Assembly (NCBI GenBank): GCA_945957495.1
Contig: CAMFLG010000266.1
Coordinates: 1 to 5,200 of the forward strand
DNA length: 5,200 nt
Reading direction: 5' to 3'
Origin: an uncultured Pseudorhodobacter sp.
GTDB lineage: Bacteria > Pseudomonadota > Alphaproteobacteria > Rhodobacterales > Rhodobacteraceae
Part shown: positions 1-5,200 of the stretch, piece by piece
Layout of the letters: every line of letters begins with the position of its first letter
Numbering within the stretch: the first letter of the stretch is position 1
Program-made: the position numbers and the translations under genes
The notes under the pieces: generated by a model
What the model saw: only the letters and a program-made list of their open reading frames with translations
The model's database searches: none
What the model was told of the DNA's origin: nothing

Positions 1-565
1 GGCCTGGCCGCTGCTGGGCGAACCGATTGATGCAAGGCGTGGGTTTTTCGTGCTGCTGGGCTTTGCCGGGGTGCTGATCGCGCTGCAACCCGGCACGACA
101 GAGTTTCAACTGGCACATCTGACGGCGATCTGTGGCGCAACCACCGGCGCGCTGAATTCACTGATCTTTCGCAAGATCGGCAACCGCGAAAAGGCCGGGG
201 TGATTCTGCTGTACCCGGTGCTGGGGCAAATCGCTGGTGCGGGGCTGGTCATGCTGATCCTGCCCACAATCTGGCAGCCGGTCAGCCTGCACGCCAGTCA
301 GCTTGTGGTTCTGATGGGTATTCTGGGCATCATCGGCGGGTTGCTGATCATCTCGGCCTATCGGGTGGCCCCGGCCATCGTGGTGGCGCCGATGCAGTAT
401 TCGCAGATCCTGTGGGCCAGCACGCTGGGCCTGATCTTTTGGGGTGAAGTTCCCGGCCTGATGACGGCCATCGGCATTGGCGTGATCATCGCGGCAGGGT
501 TGTTGCTGTTGCATGCCGCGGGGCGCACACACCGGATCAAATCGCCGGACGCAGCGGCAAATTGA
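1..565 (+). CDS. DMT-family (EamA) membrane transporter, 3' part
   Basis: This is the C-terminal part of a 10-helix drug/metabolite transporter of the EamA type, an inner-membrane carrier whose substrate cannot be told from sequence. The reading frame is open from base 2, so the gene begins upstream of the window; the GTG at 50 is internal. The first visible codons read WPLLGEPIDARR, matching the IPILGEKVGLHR segment of the next gene, where the first EamA repeat ends. A helix ending in ALQPG closes that repeat. The second repeat follows, with the family-like stretches FRKIGNREKAG and YRVAPAIVVAPMQYSQ and a final helix rich in Ile, Ala and Leu, then a short polar tail. The TGA stop is at 563-565. 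The protein is a close paralogue of the gene starting at 650, implying tandem duplication. The family call is firm; the substrate is unknown. Confidence 0.9.
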   Translation, partial: AWPLLGEPIDARRGFFVLLGFAGVLIALQPGTTEFQLAHLTAICGATTGALNSLIFRKIGNREKAGVILLYPVLGQIAGAGLVMLILPTIWQPVSLHASQLVVLMGILGIIGGLLIISAYRVAPAIVVAPMQYSQILWASTLGLIFWGEVPGLMTAIGIGVIIAAGLLLLHAAGRTHRIKSPDAAAN

Positions 566-574
566 CCTTGAAAT

Positions 575-594
575 CCTCGCCTTTTGGGGCGAGG
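575..594 (+). other. Perfect stem-loop between the two transporter genes
   Basis: CCTCGCC (575-581) pairs perfectly with GGCGAGG (588-594) around a six-base loop. It begins ten bases after the stop of the upstream transporter gene. No T-run follows directly, so it is not a classical terminator alone. It may stabilise the 3' end of the upstream mRNA or pair in competition with the next hairpin. Its role is inferred from position only. Confidence 0.4.
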
Positions 595-601
595 GATGAA
601 G

Positions 602-633
602 GGCAGCGGTTGCGAACCCGCAGCCTTTCTTTT
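602..633 (+). terminator. Terminator-like hairpin before second transporter gene
   Basis: GGC (602-604) pairs with GCC (623-625). After one A-A mismatch, GCGG (606-609) pairs with CCGC (618-621), and two T-A pairs (past a bulged C617) close a three-base loop. TTTCTTTT (626-633) follows directly. A GC-rich stem followed by a T-rich run is the form of an intrinsic terminator or attenuator. It fits between the stop at 565 and the preferred start at 650, suggesting partial transcriptional separation of the two paralogues. If translation began at 584 or 596 instead, this stretch would be coding. Confidence 0.45.
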
Positions 634-649
634 GCCCTGGACCCCATTG

Positions 650-1657
650 ATGCCCGTTCCCCAATCCAACTTGCGCGGTGCGCTGTTGTCGTTGGCGGCA
701 TTCGCCGTTTACGCCAGCAACGACACAATGGTGAAATTCCTGGGCGCCAGTTACAGCCCGTTTCAACTGATCTTCTTCGCGGGCCTGCTTGGCTTTCCCT
801 TGGTCACGATCATGTTGATGAGTGATCGCAGCGACGGCAACCTGATCCCGAAACACCCCTACTGGACGGCCATCCGTACCCTTGCCGCTGTGCTGAACGC
901 GATCACCGGGTTTTACGCCTTCTCGGTGCTGCCGCTGGCACAGTGCTATGCGATCATCTTCGCCATGCCGATTCTGATCACGCTGCTGGCCATACCGATC
1001 CTGGGTGAAAAGGTCGGGCTGCACCGTTGGCTGGCCATTATCGTCGGGTTGGCCGGGGTGATCATCGTTCTGCGCCCGGGGCAGGTGCCGCTGGGTCTGG
1101 GCCACCTATCGGCGCTTGCGGCGGCGCTATTGGGGGCGGCCACATCTGTCATCGTGCGCAAGATCGGGCATATCGAACGCTCTGTCGTGTTGATGCTGTA
1201 TCCGATGGTGGCGAACTTCGTCGTCATGGCTTTGGCCTTGCCCTTCGTCTACATCCCCATCCCGAAAGAGCATTTCGGCCTGATGGGGGCGATGGCGCTG
1301 CTGGGCCTCGTCGCAGGCATGCTGATGATCGCCGCCTACCGCCGCGCGCCAGCGATCATCGTGGCGCCCATGCAATATTCGCAGATGATCTGGGCGATCA
1401 TCTTCGGCTATTTCCTGTTTGACGAAAGCATCGACCTTTGGACGGGCGTTGGCGCCATCGTCATCATCGCCGCCGGTGTCTATATCGTGCTGCGCGAGGA
1501 CAAACCCTCGGTCTCGATCAACCGCCCGGTGCTGGAGAACCGCTCGCGGTTTGAAACCGGGGTTCTGCCGCGCATCAGCCTGTGGATGCTGCTGTTTGAC
1601 CGCCGCCGCGCCCGCAACAAGGTCGAGGGGTTGGCCGGGACCGAAGGTGATGCATGA
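650..1657 (+). CDS. DMT-family (EamA) membrane transporter
   Basis: This is a complete EamA-type drug/metabolite transporter of 335 residues, predicted to sit in the inner membrane with about ten helices in two repeated halves (roughly residues 8-142 and 152-283). The first helix carries NLRGALLSLAAFAVYASND, the first repeat ends with ILGE (117-120) and LRPG (141-144), and the second has RKIGHIERS and APMQYSQ. A basic cytosolic tail of about 50 residues (284-335) is longer than in the upstream paralogue. I prefer ATG 650 because it puts helix 1 near the N-terminus, as is usual in the family. The in-frame starts at TTG 584 and ATG 596 would add a non-membrane leader running through two stem-loops. 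The SD sequence before 650 is weak, so the start is not certain. The substrate is unknown; exporters of amino acids or metabolites are common in this superfamily. Confidence 0.9.
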   Translation: MPVPQSNLRGALLSLAAFAVYASNDTMVKFLGASYSPFQLIFFAGLLGFPLVTIMLMSDRSDGNLIPKHPYWTAIRTLAAVLNAITGFYAFSVLPLAQCYAIIFAMPILITLLAIPILGEKVGLHRWLAIIVGLAGVIIVLRPGQVPLGLGHLSALAAALLGAATSVIVRKIGHIERSVVLMLYPMVANFVVMALALPFVYIPIPKEHFGLMGAMALLGLVAGMLMIAAYRRAPAIIVAPMQYSQMIWAIIFGYFLFDESIDLWTGVGAIVIIAAGVYIVLREDKPSVSINRPVLENRSRFETGVLPRISLWMLLFDRRRARNKVEGLAGTEGDA

Positions 1658-1674
1658 ATCCTTCCCGACCCCTC

Positions 1675-1701
1675 TTGCAAACCCGCGCACAACGGTTTAA
1701 C
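1675..1701 (+). promoter_or_regulatory. Possible promoter of tRNA-Pro
   Basis: TTGCAA (1675-1680) and TTTAAC (1696-1701) resemble -35 and -10 boxes and lie just upstream of the tRNA. The predicted start of transcription would fall a few bases before the tRNA 5' end. The spacer is only 15 bases, shorter than the ideal 17, so the call is weak. The tRNA could instead be read through from the transporter gene ending at 1657. Confidence 0.25.
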
Positions 1702-1714
1702 CCCGCGCCACGGT

Positions 1715-1791
1715 CGGAGCGTAGCGCAGTCTGGTAGCGCACCTGCTTCGGGAGCAGGGGGTCGGAGGTTCGAATCCTCTCGCTCCGACCA
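1715..1791 (+). tRNA. tRNA-Pro (anticodon CGG)
   Basis: A complete cloverleaf of 77 bases can be folded by eye. The acceptor stem is CGGAGCG (1715-1721) with CGCTCCG (1781-1787). The D arm has GCGC (1724-1727) with GCGC (1737-1740). The anticodon stem CCTGC/GCAGG encloses the loop TTCGGGA, giving anticodon CGG at 1749-1751, which reads CCG proline codons. The T arm has GGAGG (1764-1768) and CCTCT (1776-1780) around loop TTCGAAT. Discriminator A1788 is followed by an encoded CCA (1789-1791). The sequence closely resembles bacterial proK-type tRNAs. It is the 5' neighbour of the tail-fibre cassette, and tRNA 3' ends are common phage integration sites, but no second copy of its 3' end is visible here. 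Confidence 0.97.
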
Positions 1792-2374
1792 ATTATCCCC
1801 CTGAAGCAAAGATGCACTCCTGGTTCGCTGACAGGCGCATGACTGCGCTGGCGGCAACGTGGAACAACAAAAGTTTCTGTTCAGGGATCAGAGCCTCCTA
1901 AAGAGCGATTTTCGACTCCGTGTTAACCAGACAGGCATTAGCGACCGTTTCTGCGCGAATTTGCGCCTCACTGTCTCTGCAGTCGGCTTCGGTCGGGTTG
2001 ATACGGCCCGGGCCGGGTTGTCGGTGGTGGGCACCGAAAGTGATCCGGCACCCGACACGGCGTTTGGCGCGCCAGCCGGCCCTGTTCAAAATCGGGTCAC
2101 ATGCCAAGCTCGCTTAATCCCTGTTGGAAAGGCGATACATGGCCGGCGCGACGCGGCACGCGGCAATGCAGCCGCACAACCATTTGCACGGTTCGCGGCG
2201 GTCACAGCCGATGCCATCGCAGGATTGCCAACCCGGTGCGGGCGTTGCCGAAGGGCTGCAAACGCCTTCTGCCGTTGCTGCGCCAGCGTACGGTCCCCTA
2301 TGCGTTCATTTACGCTTCGTCCCTAAAACTGCCGCTGGTCAGCACGCAGAACCAGATGAAGGGCAGTATCGCGA
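1792..2374. other. 583-base intergenic region with no supported gene
   Basis: I see no convincing gene between the tRNA and the tail-fibre start. Open frames exist on the plus strand (1859-2326, 1920-2117, 2124-2441) and minus strand (1898-2107), but none has a good SD or a recognisable domain. Translations are rich in Arg, Cys, Ala and Pro, as expected from random GC-rich frames. Features visible: a small GCGCA/TGCGC stem-loop (1835-1848), a bulged hairpin around 1903-1918, imperfect direct repeats GGTCGGGTTG (1991-2000) and GGCCGGGTTG (2011-2020) on either side of the palindrome GGCCCGGGCC (2005-2014), and the palindrome GGCGCGCC (2066-2073). The stretch 1860-1930 is visibly richer in A and T than its surroundings. 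It probably holds the promoter and leader of the downstream cassette, and possibly remnant or non-coding RNA sequence. Confidence 0.5.
2275..2304 (+). promoter_or_regulatory. Possible promoter of the tail-fibre cassette
   Basis: TTGCTG (2275-2280) and TATGCG (2299-2304) are separated by 18 bases and resemble a sigma70-type promoter. Transcription would start near 2311 and give a leader of about 65 bases before the ATG at 2375. Such matches occur by chance in GC-rich DNA, so this is only a candidate. Confidence 0.2.
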
Positions 2375-3685
2375 ATGTCGTCTCAATCTCCCAACCTCAT
2401 GCTTCCCTATATGGCCGCCGCGCAAGCTCAGAAGCATTTGACACACAATCAGGCGCTGGAGGGGCTGGATCTGATCGTTCAGTTGTCCCTGCAATCCTTT
2501 TCGCAAACCGTGCCACCGCTGGCCCCCAGCGAAGGCCAGATCTGGGCAATCGGCGCCGGGGCGACGGGTGGCTGGGCAGGGCGGGATGGCCAATTGGCGG
2601 CATGGTCGAATGGCGGATGGCTGTTCCTGTTGCCCCGCGTAGGATGGCGCGCCGCGCTGGGAACAGAGGTGCGGTTGTGGACGGGAACGGGTTGGGCAAA
2701 GCCCGAACTGCAGAACCTGCCCGGCGTCGGCATCAACAGCAGCTATGATGCCACCAACCGGCTGGCCGTGGCAGCGGATGCGACGCTGCTCAGCCATGCC
2801 GGGGCAGGGCATCAGGTCAAGATCAACAAGGCGGCGGTTGGCGATACCGCCTCGCTGATGTTTCAGACTGGCTGGTCGGGCCGGGCAGAGATCGGCACGC
2901 TGGGCGATGACAAGTTCGGCGTGAAAGTGTCGCCCGACGGATCGGTCTGGGCCACGGCATTTGCCGTCGATGCGACAACAAACGTCACGACGATGGCCCA
3001 GCTTGCCTTGTCAACGCCGCTGTCGCCCGCCGATGGCGGAACAGGCGTTGCCAACCCCATCGGGGCCAAACTGATCCGATCCGGCAGCCATACCCTGACC
3101 ATCAACACCACAGCCACCACTTCGGTGACATTTCCGACCAGCGGCACACTCGCCACCCGCAGCGGCAGCGAGACGCTGTCCAGCAAGACCCTGACCGCGC
3201 CGGTGATCAACACTTCGGTGACAGGCACGGCGGTGACGCAAAACACCGCTGACACCACGGCGGGGCGGTTGCTCAAGGTCGGGGATTATGGCGCGGGGGC
3301 TGCGGCGGGGACGGTTCTGTTCGGCAGGGCCAACGTGTTGGGTGCGGTGTCGCAGGCCGCAGGCGTGCCCGGCGGCGCGATCATCGAACGCGGCAGCAAC
3401 GCCAATGGCGACTATACCCGCTATGCCGATGGCACCCAGATCTGCTGGATCAGAGACTTTCTTACGCTGGTCAGTGCCGCCGCCGTGTGGACCTTTCCGG
3501 CCACCTTCATCACCGCAACCAGCCCGTCGGTTCTGGCGGCGCAACAGCCCGGCACGACGCGGTTCAACATCTGGGTCGCGGCACAGACCGCCGCATCAAA
3601 CTGCAGCATCCGGTCGTCAGACACATCAAACAGCGAGGCCGTGGCACCCTATTGCACGCTTTTCGCCATTGGCCGCTGGTTCTAA
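2375..3685 (+). CDS. Phage/GTA-type tail fibre protein with DUF2793 domain
   Basis: A 436-residue virion-type protein, probably a tail fibre or host-recognition tip. Residues 8-110 match the DUF2793 pattern found in alphaproteobacterial phage-related proteins: LMLPYMAAAQAQKHLTHNQA, LDLIVQL, PP..PSEGQIW and repeated GGW/AW motifs. Residues 120-200 form a second module with INKAAVGDTASL, GRAEIG and KVSPDGSVW, common after DUF2793. Residues 200-300 are a Thr/Ser/Gly-rich shaft with ADGGTGVANP and TSVTFPTSGTLA, typical of fibrous tail repeats. Residues 338-436 look like a receptor-binding tip: GSNANGDYTRYADGTQICW and the ending FAIGRWF. No signal peptide or membrane segment is seen. The ATG at 2375 follows GAAGGG at 2359-2364 with about ten bases between. 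The gene is intact. It leads a three-gene unit with no other structural genes nearby. The tail-fibre role is inferred from domain family and repeats. Confidence 0.85.
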   Translation: MSSQSPNLMLPYMAAAQAQKHLTHNQALEGLDLIVQLSLQSFSQTVPPLAPSEGQIWAIGAGATGGWAGRDGQLAAWSNGGWLFLLPRVGWRAALGTEVRLWTGTGWAKPELQNLPGVGINSSYDATNRLAVAADATLLSHAGAGHQVKINKAAVGDTASLMFQTGWSGRAEIGTLGDDKFGVKVSPDGSVWATAFAVDATTNVTTMAQLALSTPLSPADGGTGVANPIGAKLIRSGSHTLTINTTATTSVTFPTSGTLATRSGSETLSSKTLTAPVINTSVTGTAVTQNTADTTAGRLLKVGDYGAGAAAGTVLFGRANVLGAVSQAAGVPGGAIIERGSNANGDYTRYADGTQICWIRDFLTLVSAAAVWTFPATFITATSPSVLAAQQPGTTRFNIWVAAQTAASNCSIRSSDTSNSEAVAPYCTLFAIGRWF

Positions 3686-3689
3686 GGAG
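3684..3689 (+). promoter_or_regulatory. SD overlapping the tail-fibre stop codon
   Basis: AAGGAG shares its first two bases with the TAA stop (3683-3685) of the tail-fibre gene and sits eight bases before the ATG at 3698. This supports that start and suggests coupled translation of the two genes. Confidence 0.7.
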
Positions 3690-3697
3690 CGAACCTT

Positions 3698-4030
3698 ATG
3701 CAAATCACCCTTTCCCCCTGCCGTGGCCTGCCGGGCCAGCCTGAAACCACCCTGTCCGTTGCGGGCGACGTGCTGACCGTTGACGGCAGCGCCTTTGACC
3801 TGTCCGCGATTGCCGAAGGCGATGTCGCCACCCCGCTTGGCGAACATCCGTTTGTCGGCACGATCACCCGCGCGGCGGGCGTGATCCGCTGCACCGTGCC
3901 GGTGATCCTGGGCGATGATGCCGACACCAATCAGCCAGACAGCCCTTGGGTTGTGACCGCAGGCGACGGCCCGCTGATCATCCCGGCAAACCGGATCCGT
4001 CAAACCGTCGTTGAGGAGGAGGTGGAATGA
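3698..4030 (+). CDS. Small phage-associated protein of unknown function
   Basis: A 110-residue acidic protein of no named function. It starts MQITLSPCRG, continues with LSVAGDVLTVDGSAFDLSAI (a short beta-rich pattern) and contains GEHPFVGTITRAAGVIRCTV, the segment DDADTNQPDSPWVV and a final VEEEVE. It has no membrane segment or signal peptide. Proteins of this size and general form occur directly after tail-fibre genes in alphaproteobacterial prophages, so a role in fibre assembly or as a tail accessory protein is plausible but inferred. The ATG is set by AAGGAG eight bases upstream. Its last codons double as the SD of the next gene, which it overlaps by four bases (ATGA at 4027-4030). Third codon positions are GC-rich like those of its neighbours, which argues for a real gene. 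Confidence 0.8.
   Translation: MQITLSPCRGLPGQPETTLSVAGDVLTVDGSAFDLSAIAEGDVATPLGEHPFVGTITRAAGVIRCTVPVILGDDADTNQPDSPWVVTAGDGPLIIPANRIRQTVVEEEVE
4013..4022 (+). promoter_or_regulatory. Strong SD inside coding sequence
   Basis: GAGGAGGAGG lies within the GAG/GAA codons for the VEEEVE end of the upstream protein and four bases before ATG 4027. It fixes that start and couples translation of the two small genes. Confidence 0.75.
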
Positions 4031-4332
4031 GCTTTTCCCTAAGGATTCAAAGCGCCGACGCGCGCGCCGCAGAGGCGGCTGCAGCCCATCAGGCGCAAAT
4101 TTCCGCCGCAGTCGAACGCCATGTCGAGGCGCAGGCACAGGCGCTGGGCTATGCCTCGGCCACGGCCCTGACCGGCTATCTTGGCTCTACCGTTGCCCCT
4201 TGGGCGGCAGAGGCTCGCGCCTTTGTCACATGGCGCGATGCCGTCTGGACCAAGGTGTTCGCAGTTTCGGGGCAGGAACAGGTGCTGACCCCCGATGCCG
4301 TCATCGCAGCCCTGCCCGCGTGGGGCGGCTGA
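4027..4332 (+). CDS. Small phage tail-fibre-associated protein (putative)
   Basis: A 101-residue protein. The first half is an Ala/Gln/Glu-rich predicted helix (about residues 9-48, AEAAAAHQAQISAAVERHVE) that could form a coiled coil. It is followed by the GY-containing segment ALGYASATALTGYLGSTVAP, then WAAEARAFVTWRDAVW and a C-terminus with LTPDAVIAALPAWGG. The arrangement of GY, a small-residue stretch, (Y/W)xxEAxAFxxWRDAVW and a proline-containing LP end resembles small proteins encoded after phage tail-fibre genes. A chaperone or accessory role for the fibre is inferred. The gene overlaps its upstream neighbour by four bases (ATGA), ends at TGA 4330-4332 and is followed within 15 bases by a terminator. 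No transmembrane segment is seen. Confidence 0.8.
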   Translation: MSFSLRIQSADARAAEAAAAHQAQISAAVERHVEAQAQALGYASATALTGYLGSTVAPWAAEARAFVTWRDAVWTKVFAVSGQEQVLTPDAVIAALPAWGG

Positions 4333-4346
4333 TCACCCTCGCCCAC

Positions 4347-4376
4347 AAAACCACCCCATGAACATGGGGTGGTTTT
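4347..4376. terminator. Bidirectional intrinsic terminator
   Basis: AAAACCACCCCATG (4347-4360) is perfectly complementary to the sequence 4363-4376, leaving a GAAC turn at 4360-4363. The stem has a GC-rich core and ends in TTTT on either strand, so it can stop transcription both from the tail-fibre unit (stop at 4332) and from the convergent aminotransferase gene (stop at 4393). Confidence 0.92.
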
Positions 4377-4392
4377 GCGCACGCGCCGCCCG

Positions 4393-5200
4393 TCACGCCA
4401 ATCCTGCGCCCATCAGAACCTGACGCACCGAACGCGCGGTTTTCTCGACGATTTCCTGCAACTCGGCATCAGTGCAGTTGTAGGGCGGCGCCAGAATAAC
4501 GATATCGCCACGCTTGCCATCGACATTGCCGCCCACCGGATAGCAGATCAGCCCGTTCGCCATCGCCTGTTCGCGCACCCGCATGAACAGCTTCAGGCTC
4601 GGGTCAAACGGCGCTTTGCTGTCGCGGTCTGCGACCAGTTCGGCGCAGATGAAATGGCCGCGCCCGCGAATGTCGCCCACCGCCTCCAGTCCGGCAAAGG
4701 CATCGGCCAGCCAACCCTTCAGCCGCGCCTCATTCGCCGCCACCCGCGCCAGCAAACCGTCGCGCATCACGATCTTCTGCACCGCCACCCCGGCGGCACA
4801 GGCCGCCGTGTGGCCGGTAAAGGTGTGCCCGGTGCCAAAGGCGCCGTCCTTGGCGCGGATCGCCTCCCACACCGCCGTCGTGCAGATCGCCACGCCCAGC
4901 GGCTGATACCCCCCGGCCAACCCCTTGGCGACCGACATGATGTCAGGCTCTACCCCGTCGCGGTCCAGCGCGCGCCAGGGGCCGGTGCGGCCCGCGCCAC
5001 ACATCACCTCATCCGCAATCATCAGCACGCCGTATTTCGTGCAAATCTCGCGCACCCGTTTCGCATAACCCTCGGGTGCCGGCACGCAGCCGCCCGCCGC
5101 CCCCACCACCGGTTCAAAAACGAAGGCCGCAATCGTCTCTGGCCCCGCCGCCAGAATAGCCGCCTCCAACTCTGCCGCGCAGGCCGCGCCCGCGGTTTCG
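4393..5200 (-). CDS. Class III PLP-dependent aminotransferase, C-terminal part
   Basis: The last 268 residues of a fold-type I, class III aminotransferase (aspartate aminotransferase/omega-amino acid family), a cytosolic enzyme moving amino groups with pyridoxal phosphate. The frame is open to the window edge (first full codon at 5199); family members are usually about 430-460 residues, so roughly 170-190 N-terminal residues lie outside. The TTG at 5169 is internal. Numbering from codon 5199: FEPVVGAAGG, then MIADEVMCGAGRTG with the PLP-ring aspartate at D63 (codon 5011-5013), then SVAKGLAGGYQPLG with the Schiff-base lysine at K92 (codon 4924-4926), then GTGHTFTGH and the C-terminal domain ending near APPYNCTDAELQEIVEK. 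The key catalytic residues are present, so the gene looks functional. Substrate cannot be set from this part. It converges on the phage-like unit and ends at TGA 4393-4395. Confidence 0.95.
   Translation of the reverse strand, partial: ETAGAACAAELEAAILAAGPETIAAFVFEPVVGAAGGCVPAPEGYAKRVREICTKYGVLMIADEVMCGAGRTGPWRALDRDGVEPDIMSVAKGLAGGYQPLGVAICTTAVWEAIRAKDGAFGTGHTFTGHTAACAAGVAVQKIVMRDGLLARVAANEARLKGWLADAFAGLEAVGDIRGRGHFICAELVADRDSKAPFDPSLKLFMRVREQAMANGLICYPVGGNVDGKRGDIVILAPPYNCTDAELQEIVEKTARSVRQVLMGAGLA

Noticed and set aside
158..1105. Long minus-strand open frame of 315 codons
   Set aside because: It lies antisense to both transporter genes, crosses their junction, and its translation is dominated by Gln, His, Asp and Arg, as expected for the reverse of GC-rich membrane-protein codons.
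1480..1857. Minus-strand frames over the tRNA (also 1575-1817)
   Set aside because: They include the reverse translation of tRNA-Pro (reading like REDSNLRPPAPEAGALPDC), a well-known type of false protein annotation.
1921..1928. TTAACC as a CtrA-type site
   Set aside because: Only one half-site is present; there is no second TTAA at the required seven-base spacing.
1859..2326. Plus-strand frame of 155 codons after the tRNA
   Set aside because: It starts with GTG without an SD, has an odd composition rich in Arg, Ala and Cys, no domain I recognise, and competes with other frames over the same bases.
2124..2441. Plus-strand frame overlapping the start of the tail-fibre gene
   Set aside because: No SD, no recognisable domain, and it runs into the well-supported tail-fibre gene in another frame.
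3011..3544. Minus-strand frames inside the tail-fibre gene (also 2863-3276)
   Set aside because: They are antisense to a gene with clear domain evidence; the hydrophobic Val-rich one is the reverse reading of Thr/Asn/Asp-rich codons.
1..5200. CRISPR array, insertion sequence, integrase or toxin-antitoxin pair
   Set aside because: I saw no regularly spaced repeats, no transposase or recombinase motifs, no terminal inverted repeats with target duplications and no toxin-like small gene pair.

Overview
The window looks like chromosomal DNA from an alphaproteobacterium, most likely a Rhodobacteraceae/roseobacter-type genome. The coding sequence is GC-rich, and the transporter, tail-fibre (DUF2793) and aminotransferase proteins all resemble families typical of that group. 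This placement is inferred from protein character, not from a marker gene.

Layout. (1) Positions 1-565 hold the 3' part of a drug/metabolite transporter (DMT, EamA fold) gene, and 650-1657 hold a complete tandem paralogue. The 84 bases between them carry two stem-loops, the second followed by a T-rich run like an intrinsic terminator. (2) A tRNA-Pro(CGG) with an encoded CCA end lies at 1715-1791. (3) Positions 1792-2374 (583 bases) hold no gene I can support. The stretch is open in several frames on both strands, has short palindromes and imperfect direct repeats, and probably holds the promoter and leader of what follows. (4) A compact plus-strand cassette runs 2375-4332: a 436-residue tail-fibre-type protein with an N-terminal DUF2793 domain, a 110-residue protein of unknown function and a 101-residue protein resembling the small accessory proteins found after phage tail-fibre genes. 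Start/stop junctions are tight (SD overlapping a stop, then an ATGA overlap), so the three genes form one transcription unit. (5) A long, perfectly paired inverted repeat at 4347-4376 with A- and T-runs on its flanks serves as a two-way terminator for the convergent genes. (6) From 4393 to the window edge, on the minus strand, is the C-terminal ~60% of a class III PLP-dependent aminotransferase.

How it fits together. The transporters, tRNA and aminotransferase look like ordinary housekeeping or metabolic genes. The unusual part is the isolated virion tail-fibre cassette between them, with no visible integrase, capsid, portal, terminase or lysis gene. It could be a prophage remnant next to a tRNA. 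More interestingly, it could be a stand-alone tail-fibre locus serving particles encoded elsewhere, such as a gene transfer agent, whose Rhodobacterales versions are known to be spread over several loci. The three reading frames are intact, which favours maintained function over decay, but the window cannot decide the matter. No CRISPR array, insertion sequence, riboswitch or wholly new system is visible.
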